Shown here: piece after piece, positions 26,401-35,427 of the stretch | Position numbering within the stretch: the first letter of the stretch is position 1 | How the letters are laid out: the number at the start of each line of letters is the position of its first letter | Source of the DNA: Metabacillus rhizolycopersici | Lineage (GTDB): Bacteria > Bacillota > Bacilli > Bacillales > Bacillaceae | Assembly: GCF_020075705.1 (NCBI RefSeq) | Contig: NZ_JAIQUM010000030.1 | Span: 1 to 58,659 of the forward strand | Length of the DNA: 58,659 nt | Reading direction: 5' to 3' | Made by a program: the position numbers and the translations under genes | Notes under the pieces: generated by a model | Seen by the model: only the letters and a program-made list of their open reading frames with translations | The model's database searches: none | Told to the model about the DNA's origin: nothing

Positions 26401-26434
26401 ATTAAGCGTTTACAATAATTTATAAACGCTTAAT
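26401..26434. promoter_or_regulatory. 12-bp perfect inverted repeat upstream of the small gene
   Basis: ATTAAGCGTTTA (26401-26412) and TAAACGCTTAAT (26423-26434) are perfect arms. The second unit keeps a weaker version (AAGCGTTTAC ... GTAAACACTT, about 26741-26768). It is an operator or hairpin candidate. Confidence 0.6.
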
Positions 26435-26494
26435 AAAACTTTAACAAATAAACTATATAATATTTGAAAGCAACATGATTTGGAGGGACAACCT

Positions 26495-26659
26495 ATGGCT
26501 ATTGGTTCTACTGTGATATTTAAAGGTGAAAAGTATAAAGTTATATGGTTATATGATAATGGTACTTGTGAGATCAAGAAAAATGATTCATTAGGCCAAG
26601 TTGAATTAGTACGACTTTCTCAACTTAAAACCTTTGAAAAAACTATCAGTTCTTACTGA
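26495..26659 (+). CDS. Small SH3-like protein, copy 1
   Basis: The 54-aa protein is MAIGSTVIFKGEKYKVIWLY followed by DNGTCEIKKNDSLG, a compact five-strand SH3/KOW-like pattern common in small Bacillus proteins. TTTGGAGGGACAACCT ATG gives an excellent start. No function is known. It is too short for standard gene callers, but the duplicated copy keeps the same frame, mostly unchanged, which supports it as a real gene. Confidence 0.75.
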   Translation: MAIGSTVIFKGEKYKVIWLYDNGTCEIKKNDSLGQVELVRLSQLKTFEKTISSY

Positions 26660-26835
26660 ATCTGATGGTTTTTTTATTGCCGATAAAGGTGATTATGTTG
26701 ACTATATGTGAATAAAACACCCATTTACACAACTAAAAGGAAGCGTTTACAATATTTTGTAAACACTTCACAAAATTTTAACAAATGAACTTTAATTTAT
26801 AATTTGAAAGCAACATAATCTGGAGGGAATAACTT

Positions 26836-27000
26836 GTGGCTATCGGTTCTACTGTGATATTTAGAAATGAAAAGTATAAAATTATATGGTTATATGATAA
26901 TGGTACTTGTGAGATCAAGAAAAATGATTCATTAGGCCAAGTTGAATTAGTACGACTTTCTGAGCTTAAAATCTTTGAAAAAAACATCAGTTCCTGTTGA
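26836..27000 (+). CDS. Small SH3-like protein, copy 2
   Basis: The 54-aa protein starts at GTG behind CTGGAGGGAATAACTT. It differs from copy 1 at only a few residues (for example FRNEKYKI for FKGEKYKV, and the C-terminus). The ATG to GTG change suggests lower translation of this copy. It is followed by about 340 bp with no convincing gene up to the recombinase. Confidence 0.7.
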   Translation: MAIGSTVIFRNEKYKIIWLYDNGTCEIKKNDSLGQVELVRLSELKIFEKNISSC

Positions 27001-27342
27001 ATCTGATATTTTTTTGATTGCCGATAAAATCACTTATGTTGACTAGAATTATATGTGTAAATTTCATTTGTTTACACCATTCAATAAAAGTTGGACAATA
27101 ATGTAAGAAGATTCAAATTAATTATAAATTGAAATCATTTCGTACAGCCACTTACATACTGAGTAGCATAGAAGCCGTGCATATGATGAAAAAGAAGCAG
27201 GTTCATCAGGGGGTGAAGTCTGTCCAAAATCAAAAAGAATTCATTCATAAGTTAGCAATTTAAAGGAAACTCACACTCAATGTTTCTAACGAGTGATTTT
27301 TGTACCAGAACCCTTTTTAAAAGCCCCCACTTCAAGCGTTAG

Positions 27343-28479
27343 CTAAGTGGGGGGGAGTTGACTCTTGACTCGCTTCCTGCGTTCAGCTAGAGCCTCAGCA
27401 GCCTTTTTAGCTTTTTCCTGACTAGTATGAACATACAATAAAGCTGTGGTTTCAGATGTATGACCAAGTTGTTCCATTACAAATGAAAGATCTTTGGTTT
27501 CATCCATTAGATTAGTAGCATACGTATGTCGCAGCTTGTGAGGGGACATGCTGCGTTTTCCCTTATTAAAAGCTTTTGTATATTTACGAACTAAATCCTG
27601 AATTGTTCTTATCGCAATAGGGGAATAGGACTTATTATGCTTTGATAAAAAAAGATATTCATACTCTGCATCCATACCACCGTATTTTTGTTTTCTAACG
27701 TTAAGGTAAACTTCAATATCCTCCATAACTTCAGCAAAAACCGTCACAATATCTTTTTTATCACCTTTGCGAATCACGGATATTTTATTATCCATAAAAT
27801 TCAAGTCCCGAACCCGTAATTCAGCTAGTTCATTGACACGTATACCACTACCGAGCAAAAGAGAGAGGATAGCATAGTCTCTTTCCTTGTCACGCAAGAA
27901 GTAAGACTTTTGTCGAGCTGACAACTCCTGTTCATATTTATTTTTTACATAATATAGGAAATCAATATCTGATTCATTCTGAAATATAGTATTTGCTAAC
28001 TTGTTGCTACGGGCATTCAATGATTCCTTTTCCTTAATGACAGATACTTTTTGCATAACATTACGATGGAAGAGAGGTTCTCCTTCACTCGTTTCATATT
28101 GAGTAGTTAAATACTTAAAGAGAGAACGCAATGCAGATTTTTTTCTATTGATAGACGATTTTTCTCGTGTTTTTTTCTCATCTTTTGAAACGTCAAATTC
28201 TTCTTCCTCAAGTCTACGAAAATATGAGATTACTAAATCTAAGGGGAGAGTCGCTAAAACATCATGGTGAATGTCTTTAATCTGCTCAACTTTTGCAATT
28301 CCTTCTCGAATTAACCAGCTAAAGAAGTCTTGATAATCAATTAAATAATTAAAAAGGGTAGAGGGGGATCTATAATTTCCCTCCATAGCATAAATGTAAT
28401 CTTTTACATATTCAGGCATTTGAAGTAATAATGCTTTATATTGTTCTTTATGTTTTTTATGTTGTCTAGTATTAGCCAA
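27343..28479 (-). CDS. xerS: Tyrosine recombinase, XerS type
   Basis: The protein is 378 aa from the TTG at 28479 (about 10 bp behind AGAGG; the GTG at 28488 is too close). The N-terminal SAM-like core-binding domain (MPEYVKDYIYAMEGNYRSP) matches the XerS pattern of Firmicutes. The catalytic domain has GSGIRVNELAEL (R), RKGDKKDIV (K), SPHKLRHTYATNL (HxxR), QLGHTSETTALLY (H) and the tyrosine in LLYVH. All are intact. It normally resolves chromosome dimers at a dif-like site; I saw no convincing dif site here. It is convergent with the single-gene array, so a role in array dynamics is conceivable but unsupported. Confidence 0.88.
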   Translation of the reverse strand: MANTRQHKKHKEQYKALLLQMPEYVKDYIYAMEGNYRSPSTLFNYLIDYQDFFSWLIREGIAKVEQIKDIHHDVLATLPLDLVISYFRRLEEEEFDVSKDEKKTREKSSINRKKSALRSLFKYLTTQYETSEGEPLFHRNVMQKVSVIKEKESLNARSNKLANTIFQNESDIDFLYYVKNKYEQELSARQKSYFLRDKERDYAILSLLLGSGIRVNELAELRVRDLNFMDNKISVIRKGDKKDIVTVFAEVMEDIEVYLNVRKQKYGGMDAEYEYLFLSKHNKSYSPIAIRTIQDLVRKYTKAFNKGKRSMSPHKLRHTYATNLMDETKDLSFVMEQLGHTSETTALLYVHTSQEKAKKAAEALAERRKRVKSQLPPT

Positions 28480-28575
28480 TAAAAGCACACCTCTTTTAAA
28501 ATGTCGAAAATTGACGAATTTCGTGTATAATACAATTTTTACACAAAGTTGTTTACATAATAATTTTATTGTTTA

Positions 28576-28980
28576 TTAGCGTATAAGTATTGTTTTTGTA
28601 TATTCCATGAAGTCTAAAAGATGGTTTTCAACGATTTTTTGTAAAATTAGTAAATTTATCTCTTGGTAATCTTGAACAGCAATGTTCCTAAAACCAACCA
28701 TGGCTTTCATTTTTTAGCCTAGTGAAGAGGGGAGTATATCTGCTGTTTCTAATAATGTAAAAGCTTCACGGCTACTTGGTGGTAAGCCCAGATTCTTTTC
28801 CGCAACTATATGCATTGCTAAATCAATACTTGCTTCACATGCACGTTGTAAATTAAGGATAATAGAGTCTTGCTTTGTATAATTCTTCAAGTTATCCGGA
28901 TTATTATCATATTCATCTCTAACTCGTTTAACACAACGTTCAATAATGCTTATTTTATTTAATATAACGTCATTCTTCAT
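28576..28980 (-). pseudogene. HepT-like toxin, frameshifted and active-site altered
   Basis: The N-terminal part from ATG at 28980 (MKNDVILNKISIIERCVKRV, then IILNLQRACEASIDLAMHIV) is a clear HepT/DUF86 nucleotidyltransferase-partner ribonuclease. It stops at LPSSLG. One extra T near 28714 shifts the frame; after correction it continues KKMKAMVGFRNIAVQDYQEI to a stop at 28576. The usual R-x4-6-H motif (RNIAVHDY) reads RNIAVQDY, so the catalytic histidine is also lost. No MNT antitoxin gene is adjacent. It is dead on two counts. Confidence 0.8.
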
Positions 28981-29074
28981 AATAAATAGACTCACTTTCT
29001 TACACATTATCGAAAATAAATCGTCGTTCATCGATTAATTTTGTATAAGGCCCTCTCTATTAATCGAGGACCTT

Positions 29075-29473
29075 TTAATTGTTAAAATCATTTTTATCGT
29101 CAGGATAATAAAGAGATTTACGTAATGTCACATCACGATGTTGTAGGGTTTCTCCTTTAAAACGTAACCAAATCTCGTCATCCGCCATAACACCATGGGT
29201 TTTTCTAATAATTGCCCAGCGGTTATAACTATTTAGTCCAAGTGCAGCTAACAATTGGTCCGTATTAACCCTTGTTTCAGGAAACACACGCCACTTTAAC
29301 CATTTTTCCAACTCTACTTTTGTAATATAGCCTTCTGGATTAGGGGAAAATTGCTTATTGAATCCTTCTATAAAATTAATTACGTATGGTTTATCACTTT
29401 CAGCTGGTTTTAAATCAACGTTAGCTATAATATCATCAAGCAACATAACATCAAATTTCATAAAGTCAATCAT
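29075..29473 (-). CDS. HipA-associated small partner protein
   Basis: The 132-aa protein has a central block (FPETRVNTDQLLAALGLNSY, then AIIRKTHGVMADDEIWLRFK) resembling the extra domain often fused or adjacent to HipA-like kinases in Firmicutes (pattern R..LL..LGL...LL.K..GLSL.D.YW). It starts 12 bp after the kinase gene with its own GAAGGTG site, so the two form an operon. Its role is unknown: antitoxin, substrate or regulatory subunit are all possible. Confidence 0.6.
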   Translation of the reverse strand: MIDFMKFDVMLLDDIIANVDLKPAESDKPYVINFIEGFNKQFSPNPEGYITKVELEKWLKWRVFPETRVNTDQLLAALGLNSYNRWAIIRKTHGVMADDEIWLRFKGETLQHRDVTLRKSLYYPDDKNDFNN

Positions 29474-29485
29474 TTCAACACCTTC

Positions 29486-30274
29486 TTAATCAATTATTAG
29501 TCTTTGTAGTTGCATATCTTGTAATTGCGAGAGTACAACTTCCTTAGCTCTGCCTAATTCGTATGGAGCCTCATTTAACTTTTCTAGTAATAACGATTGT
29601 CTAATAAAAGGTTCTCCTCTATACAAGGCTAACTGTTTAGAAAATGAAGAACTGAAAGGCTTTGCTTTTACTTTTTTCTTTAAAATACTTAAAGGTTTTA
29701 CTAGTGGATAATCCTTTATATCTGATAATAAACTTAATCCATGATCAAAAACAGGAGACAGTTTCCATGTTTCTTTTTCAGTGTCAAATAGGAACAATAT
29801 ATTATTTGTATGACGATCTTCATTAAAAATAAAGGCATCGAAGGCCAACATTTGTGAAACTTCTTTAGAAACATCTAATCCTGTGAAATCAAATACTTTA
29901 TCCATAATTGAATTGAATTTGTCTTCTGTGGAATACCTAGAATTGTTTAATACATCATCAGTTGATTCGAAATTAACTTCGAATAAGCGTTCAAGTGTTA
30001 CTTCTTGAAGATAACCACGAAAATCTTCGGAATAGCAGCCTTCTTTAATTGTTCCATCATGCTTTTCGATCAAGCAAGGGGTGTAAGTAGCGAAATTATC
30101 TTTAGGTAAGGTTGAACAATCTAATATGAGATAAGCTACGTATTCTGCAATATTTTCATAACCTAGAGTGTTTTCTTTAACCCATTTATCCCCAATTAAC
30201 CATTTAGATTGGTCACCTTTACTTGAGGTACTGATAATCGCTTCAGCATTTTGTGGGATTTTTATACGTTCCAT
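29486..30274 (-). CDS. HipA-like serine/threonine kinase domain protein
   Basis: The 262-aa protein has the HipA C-terminal kinase signatures AFDAFIFNEDRHTNNILFLF (catalytic D in NEDRH, then N) and LSPVFDHGLSLL (metal-binding D). It lacks the usual N-terminal HipA domain (about 420-440 aa in classical HipA), so it is a short form. GGGGGTG precedes the ATG. It forms an operon with the 132-aa protein downstream and lies in a cluster with HepT. It probably phosphorylates a host protein to stop growth or to defend against phage; this is inferred. Confidence 0.75.
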   Translation of the reverse strand: MERIKIPQNAEAIISTSSKGDQSKWLIGDKWVKENTLGYENIAEYVAYLILDCSTLPKDNFATYTPCLIEKHDGTIKEGCYSEDFRGYLQEVTLERLFEVNFESTDDVLNNSRYSTEDKFNSIMDKVFDFTGLDVSKEVSQMLAFDAFIFNEDRHTNNILFLFDTEKETWKLSPVFDHGLSLLSDIKDYPLVKPLSILKKKVKAKPFSSSFSKQLALYRGEPFIRQSLLLEKLNEAPYELGRAKEVVLSQLQDMQLQRLIID

Positions 30275-30858
30275 TGGGTCACCCCCGTAAAATATAGTTT
30301 CTACTTATGAGCATTCACTTAGAGGTATACGTTAGTAATATCAACTTCATTAAATAAAATTATAATATAGTCGATAAATTGAATACAGTAATACTAAACT
30401 CTTATATAGAATTTCAAGTATAAAATATGCGATAAATCTTTGTTAATCCACAATTCCATTATACCAAACATTTGTTTTGTTATCTATATCAAACTATTCG
30501 TAAAATAGATATTATACACGAAATTACATTTAGAATTGAACTGAAGAGTCTCTCTTCCTTTTATGGTATGGCAACTCATGTGTGACATGTTCAAACTAAG
30601 GAAGACTTTCTAAATTTTACCAATTATGTCATTCACTTAAATGAGCTTGATTTAGGTCGCTCTTAGTTGCATGTGAAAATTATCTAAATATTACTCCTGG
30701 TTCACACTTGAGTTGTAAGGAAAAACCGATCAATAGCATTTAGATGAATTTCACAATACGTTTTCAAAGTATTTGCTGCGGCAATAAGGTTACACTTATC
30801 CATAAGCAAGCTCTAAAAAATAGCTTACCTTAAAGAGGATAAGCCATTTATGTAATCT
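30275..30858. other. Intergenic, no gene recognised
   Basis: This is AT-rich DNA with many stops in all frames. It must hold the promoter of the HipA-like operon near 30300-30450. The minus-strand hairpin GCTTATCC/GGTAAGC with a T run at 30815-30847 terminates the split gene at 30859. Confidence 0.5.
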
Positions 30859-31079
30859 TTACTTTATAAATCCATTGAGGAATTGATATAACTCTTCTAA
30901 CTCACCCTCTTTGGCCACAATACAATTAGGATATTGTTTTATTTCTGCTACGCTGGATATCTTAAAATCATTGAGAGTTGGGAGCCCAGAAGCACAAATA
31001 ATTAAATAGTCCGCAAAATGAATTAACCCTGTCACTGCTGAAGTTTTTATGGTCATTTGCCCCATTGCTCTCCCTACAA
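30859..31079 (-). pseudogene. Small bacterial protein gene, 3' part, split by Tn3-family insertion
   Basis: The frame here (GRAMGQMTIKTSAVTGLIHF to LNGFIK) is the C-terminal 71 residues of a gene whose first 35 codons are at 40307-40411. Joining them with one copy of TACAA gives a continuous 106-aa protein, MKTFELKSGTKVMVDESRIV to NGFIK, with no frameshift. It resembles short Bacillus DUF4429/PH-like proteins (the I-V-I-E-R then GQMTIK pattern), though this family call is tentative. The insertion separates the 3' part from its promoter, so the gene is inactivated. Confidence 0.85.
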
Positions 31080-31118
31080 GGGTGTTTTTGCCCATCCCCC
31101 CGAAAAGGTGGATTAAGG
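31080..31118. repeat. Left Tn3-type terminal inverted repeat
   Basis: 39 bp, identical to the reverse complement of 40268-40306, next to TACAA. Confidence 0.95.
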
Positions 31119-31148
31119 TATCTTCCGAAAAACAAATCCCCGTTAAAT

Positions 31149-31195
31149 AGAGAATGGGCGCTTCCTTATGCAAGAAAAGCGCCCTTTAAATGGAA
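31149..31195. repeat. Family 1 motif as a perfect hairpin inside the transposon
   Basis: GGGCGCTTCCTTATGCAAG with AAAAGCGCCC forms a near-perfect stem, followed by TTTAAATGGAATA. It lies just inside the left end, downstream of the DinB-like gene. Confidence 0.65.
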
Positions 31196-31248
31196 TATCG
31201 TTCTTGGATAACCATGCTGCATTGATACTCAAGAAATGCACCCAAGTG

Positions 31249-31758
31249 TTAATTATTTAAAGCTTGTTGAATATGTGCCAAATGGTGATTACCATGCCAT
31301 GCGTAAAGTGCGATACTTTGATCAATTCGCATTTTACTTCCATCAGGATATTGATATGAACGTTGTAATTGAGTAGTTGTTAGATTTTTAAGTAAATATG
31401 TCCAGCGTTCATGTAGACTTTCTATTAGCTGTACTGAAACTGAAATTGGCAACTCATAATCTATTAGCTTTCCCCATTCGCTTTCTTCATACGTTTTTAC
31501 CACTGGATTGTCTTCTGTCAATGCTAATTTCACTCGCATATAACCATTTAAATGGCTATCGAAAAAATGATGAATAAGTTGACGTACATTCCAACTATTA
31601 TCTCTATACTTTTTTGTTAAATCCAACTCATCAAGGGATGCAGTTAATGCTTTTAAACGACTAGGTAGGGTAGTCATTTCATTAATCCACATTTGAATAT
31701 CCTTTTCTTGAACTTCAGAAGGACAAGTGAAATGTCCTAATGGGTATCTATTATCCAT
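31249..31758 (-). CDS. DinB/YfiT-like putative metal-dependent hydrolase or thiol transferase
   Basis: The 169-aa four-helix-bundle protein of the DinB superfamily is closest in pattern to B. subtilis YfiT: YPLGHFTCPSEVQEKDI at the start, the metal-ligand histidines in LIHHFFDSH, and WHGNHHLAHIQQAL at the end. Superfamily members include bacillithiol S-transferases, so detoxification is plausible. It is the last minus-strand cargo gene, next to the left transposon end. The 223-bp gap upstream holds a GAGAGA/TCTCTC hairpin. Confidence 0.8.
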   Translation of the reverse strand: MDNRYPLGHFTCPSEVQEKDIQMWINEMTTLPSRLKALTASLDELDLTKKYRDNSWNVRQLIHHFFDSHLNGYMRVKLALTEDNPVVKTYEESEWGKLIDYELPISVSVQLIESLHERWTYLLKNLTTTQLQRSYQYPDGSKMRIDQSIALYAWHGNHHLAHIQQALNN

Positions 31759-31981
31759 AATAATTTCCCCCTTCTTCTCTGCCCTACAGTTAATAACAAT
31801 TATTTAAATCAGTATCATTTTCATAATGGTTAAATGACAGATAAACTGGATATTAAGAGCCATGGAACTGTCTAGTTTTTATCAGAGAGATGTGACTCTC
31901 TCCCTAAACCTAGAACAGAACATTATCGCAAAATTAAATATAAATTGTTAATTAGTTTTCAAAGCAACACTCTTTACTCAT

Positions 31982-32785
31982 TTATATTTGGATGATAGGC
32001 GAACGGCAAGTACCTACTTTTAACCCAATGCTATTATAGTGATTTTTTATATTCACAATAGTTTGATTGTGTGTAACTTCCTTTATTAAATTGTTAAATT
32101 TATTTAGATCAATAGATTTATGCTCTAACAAGTCATTGAAAGCTTGCTTGATTTCTTTAGGATAAACATTTCCAACCATACTAGAAAGCCCGCTACATCC
32201 ATTATTTATCATCTCTGGAAAATCAACATCACCGGCTGCAAATAAAATAAAATCTTCTGGGAAATTTGTATGTCGATGACGACTAACATCTCCACCCTCT
32301 TTGAGTCCAATAATATTGGTATGTCTAGTGACAAGATCTTGAAGTGCAGCCTGACCCAAATCAAATCCAGTTCGTGAAGGATTATTATATAGTACAACCT
32401 GTTTAGAAGTATGTTTGAGTAGTTCATCAACATAGTAAACAGCTTGCTGCTGTCTTGGTTGAATATATGGGGGGAAACTAATGATAATAACATCAATTAC
32501 AGACATTTCGAGTGCTTGAATTAGTTTAATAGCATCACTCGTTCTTGTAGCTGATACGCTAAACATAAGTTCAATACTTTGAAAGCTTTGTTGATTAAAG
32601 TAATCAATAATTTGTAATCGTTCATTGATACTAAGTGAATGTTGTTCACCTGTTGTGCCACAAATGAGTATTGAATCAATTCCGTTGTTTTTTAAGTGTT
32701 CAACAATGGGTTTAAACCCTTCTAAAAATAGACTTTCATCCTCGTGAAAGGGAGTAGGAATAGCTACATTTAAATTTTTCATCAT
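31982..32785 (-). CDS. Dihydrodipicolinate synthase/N-acetylneuraminate lyase family aldolase
   Basis: The 267-aa class I aldolase of the DapA family has ICGTTGEQHSLS (the TTGE phosphate/substrate loop), VLYNNPSRTGFD (catalytic Tyr) and IIGLKEGGD (Schiff-base Lys). It is somewhat shorter than DapA (about 290 aa) and lies on a transposon with an exporter, not in a lysine operon. A catabolic or side-chain aldolase role is therefore as likely as lysine synthesis. The motifs are complete. Confidence 0.85.
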   Translation of the reverse strand: MMKNLNVAIPTPFHEDESLFLEGFKPIVEHLKNNGIDSILICGTTGEQHSLSINERLQIIDYFNQQSFQSIELMFSVSATRTSDAIKLIQALEMSVIDVIIISFPPYIQPRQQQAVYYVDELLKHTSKQVVLYNNPSRTGFDLGQAALQDLVTRHTNIIGLKEGGDVSRHRHTNFPEDFILFAAGDVDFPEMINNGCSGLSSMVGNVYPKEIKQAFNDLLEHKSIDLNKFNNLIKEVTHNQTIVNIKNHYNSIGLKVGTCRSPIIQI

Positions 32786-32883
32786 TTAATTCTCCTTATC
32801 AGGCAATTCTTTTTTCATTTTAGTGTTCAGTTATAAATAACATATAGGTTTCATGTATGGATTTAAGAATATACATCAGTCAC

Positions 32884-33539
32884 TTATCTTAAATCGTGTC
32901 CGAGTTGAAACATTGGATAAATCGTACTACGGAACAAATTCCATAACATTTCCAGAGCAAAGTATGCCATCGCTAAGCTAGATAGAGTAAAGATACCACG
33001 TAAAATCTTTTCTCCAATGAATTTACGTGACCAAGCTAACAACACAGTTATACCAACGCACCAAGCAAATGCTCCTACAGCAAAACCAACGAACAGAAGC
33101 ACAAGTTTATCAATTAATGGCATCCCTGCAATTTGAGCTGCAAATCCTCCGCCAATTCCACCCCAAAAGGCAATACCAAATGGATTGGCTATTGAAAAGA
33201 TAATCCCGGTTAATAAATCCCGTTGTTCTTTACTTTTAGGATTCGTCAAACCAAGTGGTTTACGAGCGTCTAAAAAAGACATCCAAGCTATTCGAAGTAA
33301 AAGGTTCCCCCTACGATGCCTAAGATAATTTGTATTGCTAAAAAATGAAAAACTAGCTCTACACCTGTTAAGCCTACAACAGCCCATACTAAATTACTTA
33401 TAAGGGCTCCGACTTGTACTAAAAATGATGGCATAAATCCTCGTTTTAACCCTCTTCGAAAAGTTTCGGTGTTGACAGGGCCAGGGGCTGCGCTATAAAC
33501 AAATCCTAGGATACAAGCCGTAATAATTAGTCCGATCAT
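32884..33539 (-). pseudogene. LysE-family amino acid exporter, frameshifted
   Basis: The N-terminal half (MIGLIITACILGFVYSAAPG, with PGPVNTETFRRGLKRGF) and the C-terminal half (RIAWMSFLDARKPL, then ISIANPFG-type SIANPFGIAFWGG) together make a complete LysE/RhtB exporter. They are in different frames, joined near 33300-33312. Adding one G to the GGGGG run restores IVGG-N-LLLRIAW, so the simplest explanation is loss of one base in a homopolymer. It could be a real mutation or a sequencing error. Export of an amino acid or polyamine derivative would be the original role. Confidence 0.8.
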
Positions 33540-33676
33540 TAAAATACACCTTTCCTTTTTCTCACGTATCCACTGAAGAGCAGAGACTCAGCATATTTTA
33601 AGTGAGATATCTAAAGCCGATTTCAGCTCTCATGAGGGAGAAACAAAATGTCAATGATCAATCGTAGTACCTACTT

Positions 33677-34294
33677 CTATTTTGTTACTCGTTTTTCCAT
33701 CACTTTTGCCATTTGCTTTGAATTCGAATCTTCTTCTTCATGTAATTTATGAACGATATTAAGATAATCCTCCTCATTACGATTTTGGCTTAATTTATAG
33801 GCAGCTTGAATTTCTTGTACTTTAATTTTAAAACCAACAATACCTTTTAGTTCTTTTTCTAATAACTGAGGAGAAAGTTTATCCCATAATACTGGATTTT
33901 CTCGATTCTCTTCATATTTTTTCAACATTGTTGTTAATTCTTCTATTAATTCCTCTTTATCTAAAATGCTTGCTGTACCATATACATGGACGGCTTGATA
34001 ATTCCATGTTGGAACTTCTTCATGTCCATACCAAGAAGAAGAGATGTAAGAGTGCGGTCCCTGAAACATTACAAGAACATCTTCACAGGTTTCAAATGTT
34101 CTCCACTGGGGGTTTCCATAAGCCATATGTCCAGTAATAAAATAATCATCACCTTTTTTAGTTAACCCAAAAGGCAAATGAGTGGCAATTGGTTTCTCTT
34201 TCTTTGTTGTGACGATTGTTCCAAAAGAGTTTTTATGAACAAAATCCCAAATTTCATCAACATTTGTGACCTTAAAATATTTTGGAATATACAT
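33677..34294 (-). CDS. paiB: PaiB-like FMN-binding regulator
   Basis: This 205-aa protein has the split-barrel flavin fold: MYIPKYFKVTNVDEIWDFVH, IATHLPFGL, HMAYGNPQW and PTWNYQAVHVYGTA are typical of PaiB. In B. subtilis paiAB affects sporulation and protease genes, and PaiA acetylates polyamines. It is 22 bp downstream of the PaiA-like gene in the same operon. It is full length. Whether it binds DNA or is an enzyme is unsettled for the family. Confidence 0.88.
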   Translation of the reverse strand: MYIPKYFKVTNVDEIWDFVHKNSFGTIVTTKKEKPIATHLPFGLTKKGDDYFITGHMAYGNPQWRTFETCEDVLVMFQGPHSYISSSWYGHEEVPTWNYQAVHVYGTASILDKEELIEELTTMLKKYEENRENPVLWDKLSPQLLEKELKGIVGFKIKVQEIQAAYKLSQNRNEEDYLNIVHKLHEEEDSNSKQMAKVMEKRVTK

Positions 34295-34316
34295 AATAAC
34301 CCACCTTTCAAAAAAG

Positions 34317-34835
<519 letters not shown>

Positions 34836-34860
34836 TTAAATAGTTCGCTCCTTTATATAA

Positions 34861-35313
34861 TCAATAATTTCTCGTATTTCCCTTTTTTACAAATTCCCAG
34901 TCTTTTTCTATATTTTTTCTTACTCTCTGAAGAAGACTGAAAATGGTTTCTATTTCTTTTTCAGAAAGTCCCTCTAATGCAACAGTATTGGAATAATCAT
35001 TTTCTCTCTTTATAAAAGGATAAACATTTTTCCCTTTCTCTGTTGGAAAGAGTTTTTTAATTTTTTTGTTATGTTTATCTTCTTTCTTTTCGATAAATCC
35101 ATTCATTTCAAGTTTTTTGATAGCACGAGCTGCTGTTGTTCGATCTACTTTTATCATCTCAGATAACTTTTCCTGAATGATTCCAGGGTTTTCACATATT
35201 CGAACAAGGTACAAATACTGCCCTTTTGTAAGGTCAAATTCTTTAAATTCTATATTGCTTATAGAATCTAATGCCCTCGCTATCATTCCAATTTCACGAA
35301 GAATCTCCTTCAT
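34861..35313 (-). CDS. MarR-family regulator
   Basis: The 150-aa winged-helix dimer shows recognition-helix region IQEKLSEMIKVDRTTAARAI and wing IEKKEDKHNKKIKKLFPTEK. It is divergent from the yczE-like gene, and the 114-bp gap contains two copies of the palindrome TTGCA-NN-TGCAA, the likely operators. It heads the marR-paiA-paiB operon. It probably represses both directions and is released by a small ligand; this is an inference from family behaviour. Confidence 0.9.
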   Translation of the reverse strand: MKEILREIGMIARALDSISNIEFKEFDLTKGQYLYLVRICENPGIIQEKLSEMIKVDRTTAARAIKKLEMNGFIEKKEDKHNKKIKKLFPTEKGKNVYPFIKRENDYSNTVALEGLSEKEIETIFSLLQRVRKNIEKDWEFVKKGNTRNY

Positions 35314-35339
35314 AATGAACTCCTTTAAACATATTTTTA

Positions 35340-35398
35340 TTGCAAATGCAACAAAGTTGAGTTAAATTCAATATATAGTATTTTTATTGCATTTGCAA
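35340..35398. promoter_or_regulatory. Paired MarR operator candidates
   Basis: TTGCAAATGCAA (35340-35351) and its exact reverse complement TTGCATTTGCAA (35387-35398) are 47 bp apart in the marR/yczE divergent gap. Confidence 0.7.
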
Positions 35399-35427
35399 CA
35401 AAAATAACGATAAAGAGGTCGATTAAA

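Larger units (their letters stand above)
26345..27030. repeat. Tandem duplication of a 341-bp promoter-gene unit
   Basis: Two units with start codons 341 bp apart (26495 and 26836) share the upstream region, ribosome site and a 54-codon gene. The beginning of a third unit (CACTTATGTTGACTAGA) is visible at about 27031. Confidence 0.85.

Noticed and set aside
28490..28575. dif-like site beside xerS
   Set aside because: Only a loose CGAAAATT/GAATTTCG inverted repeat is visible; it does not convincingly match known XerS target sites.
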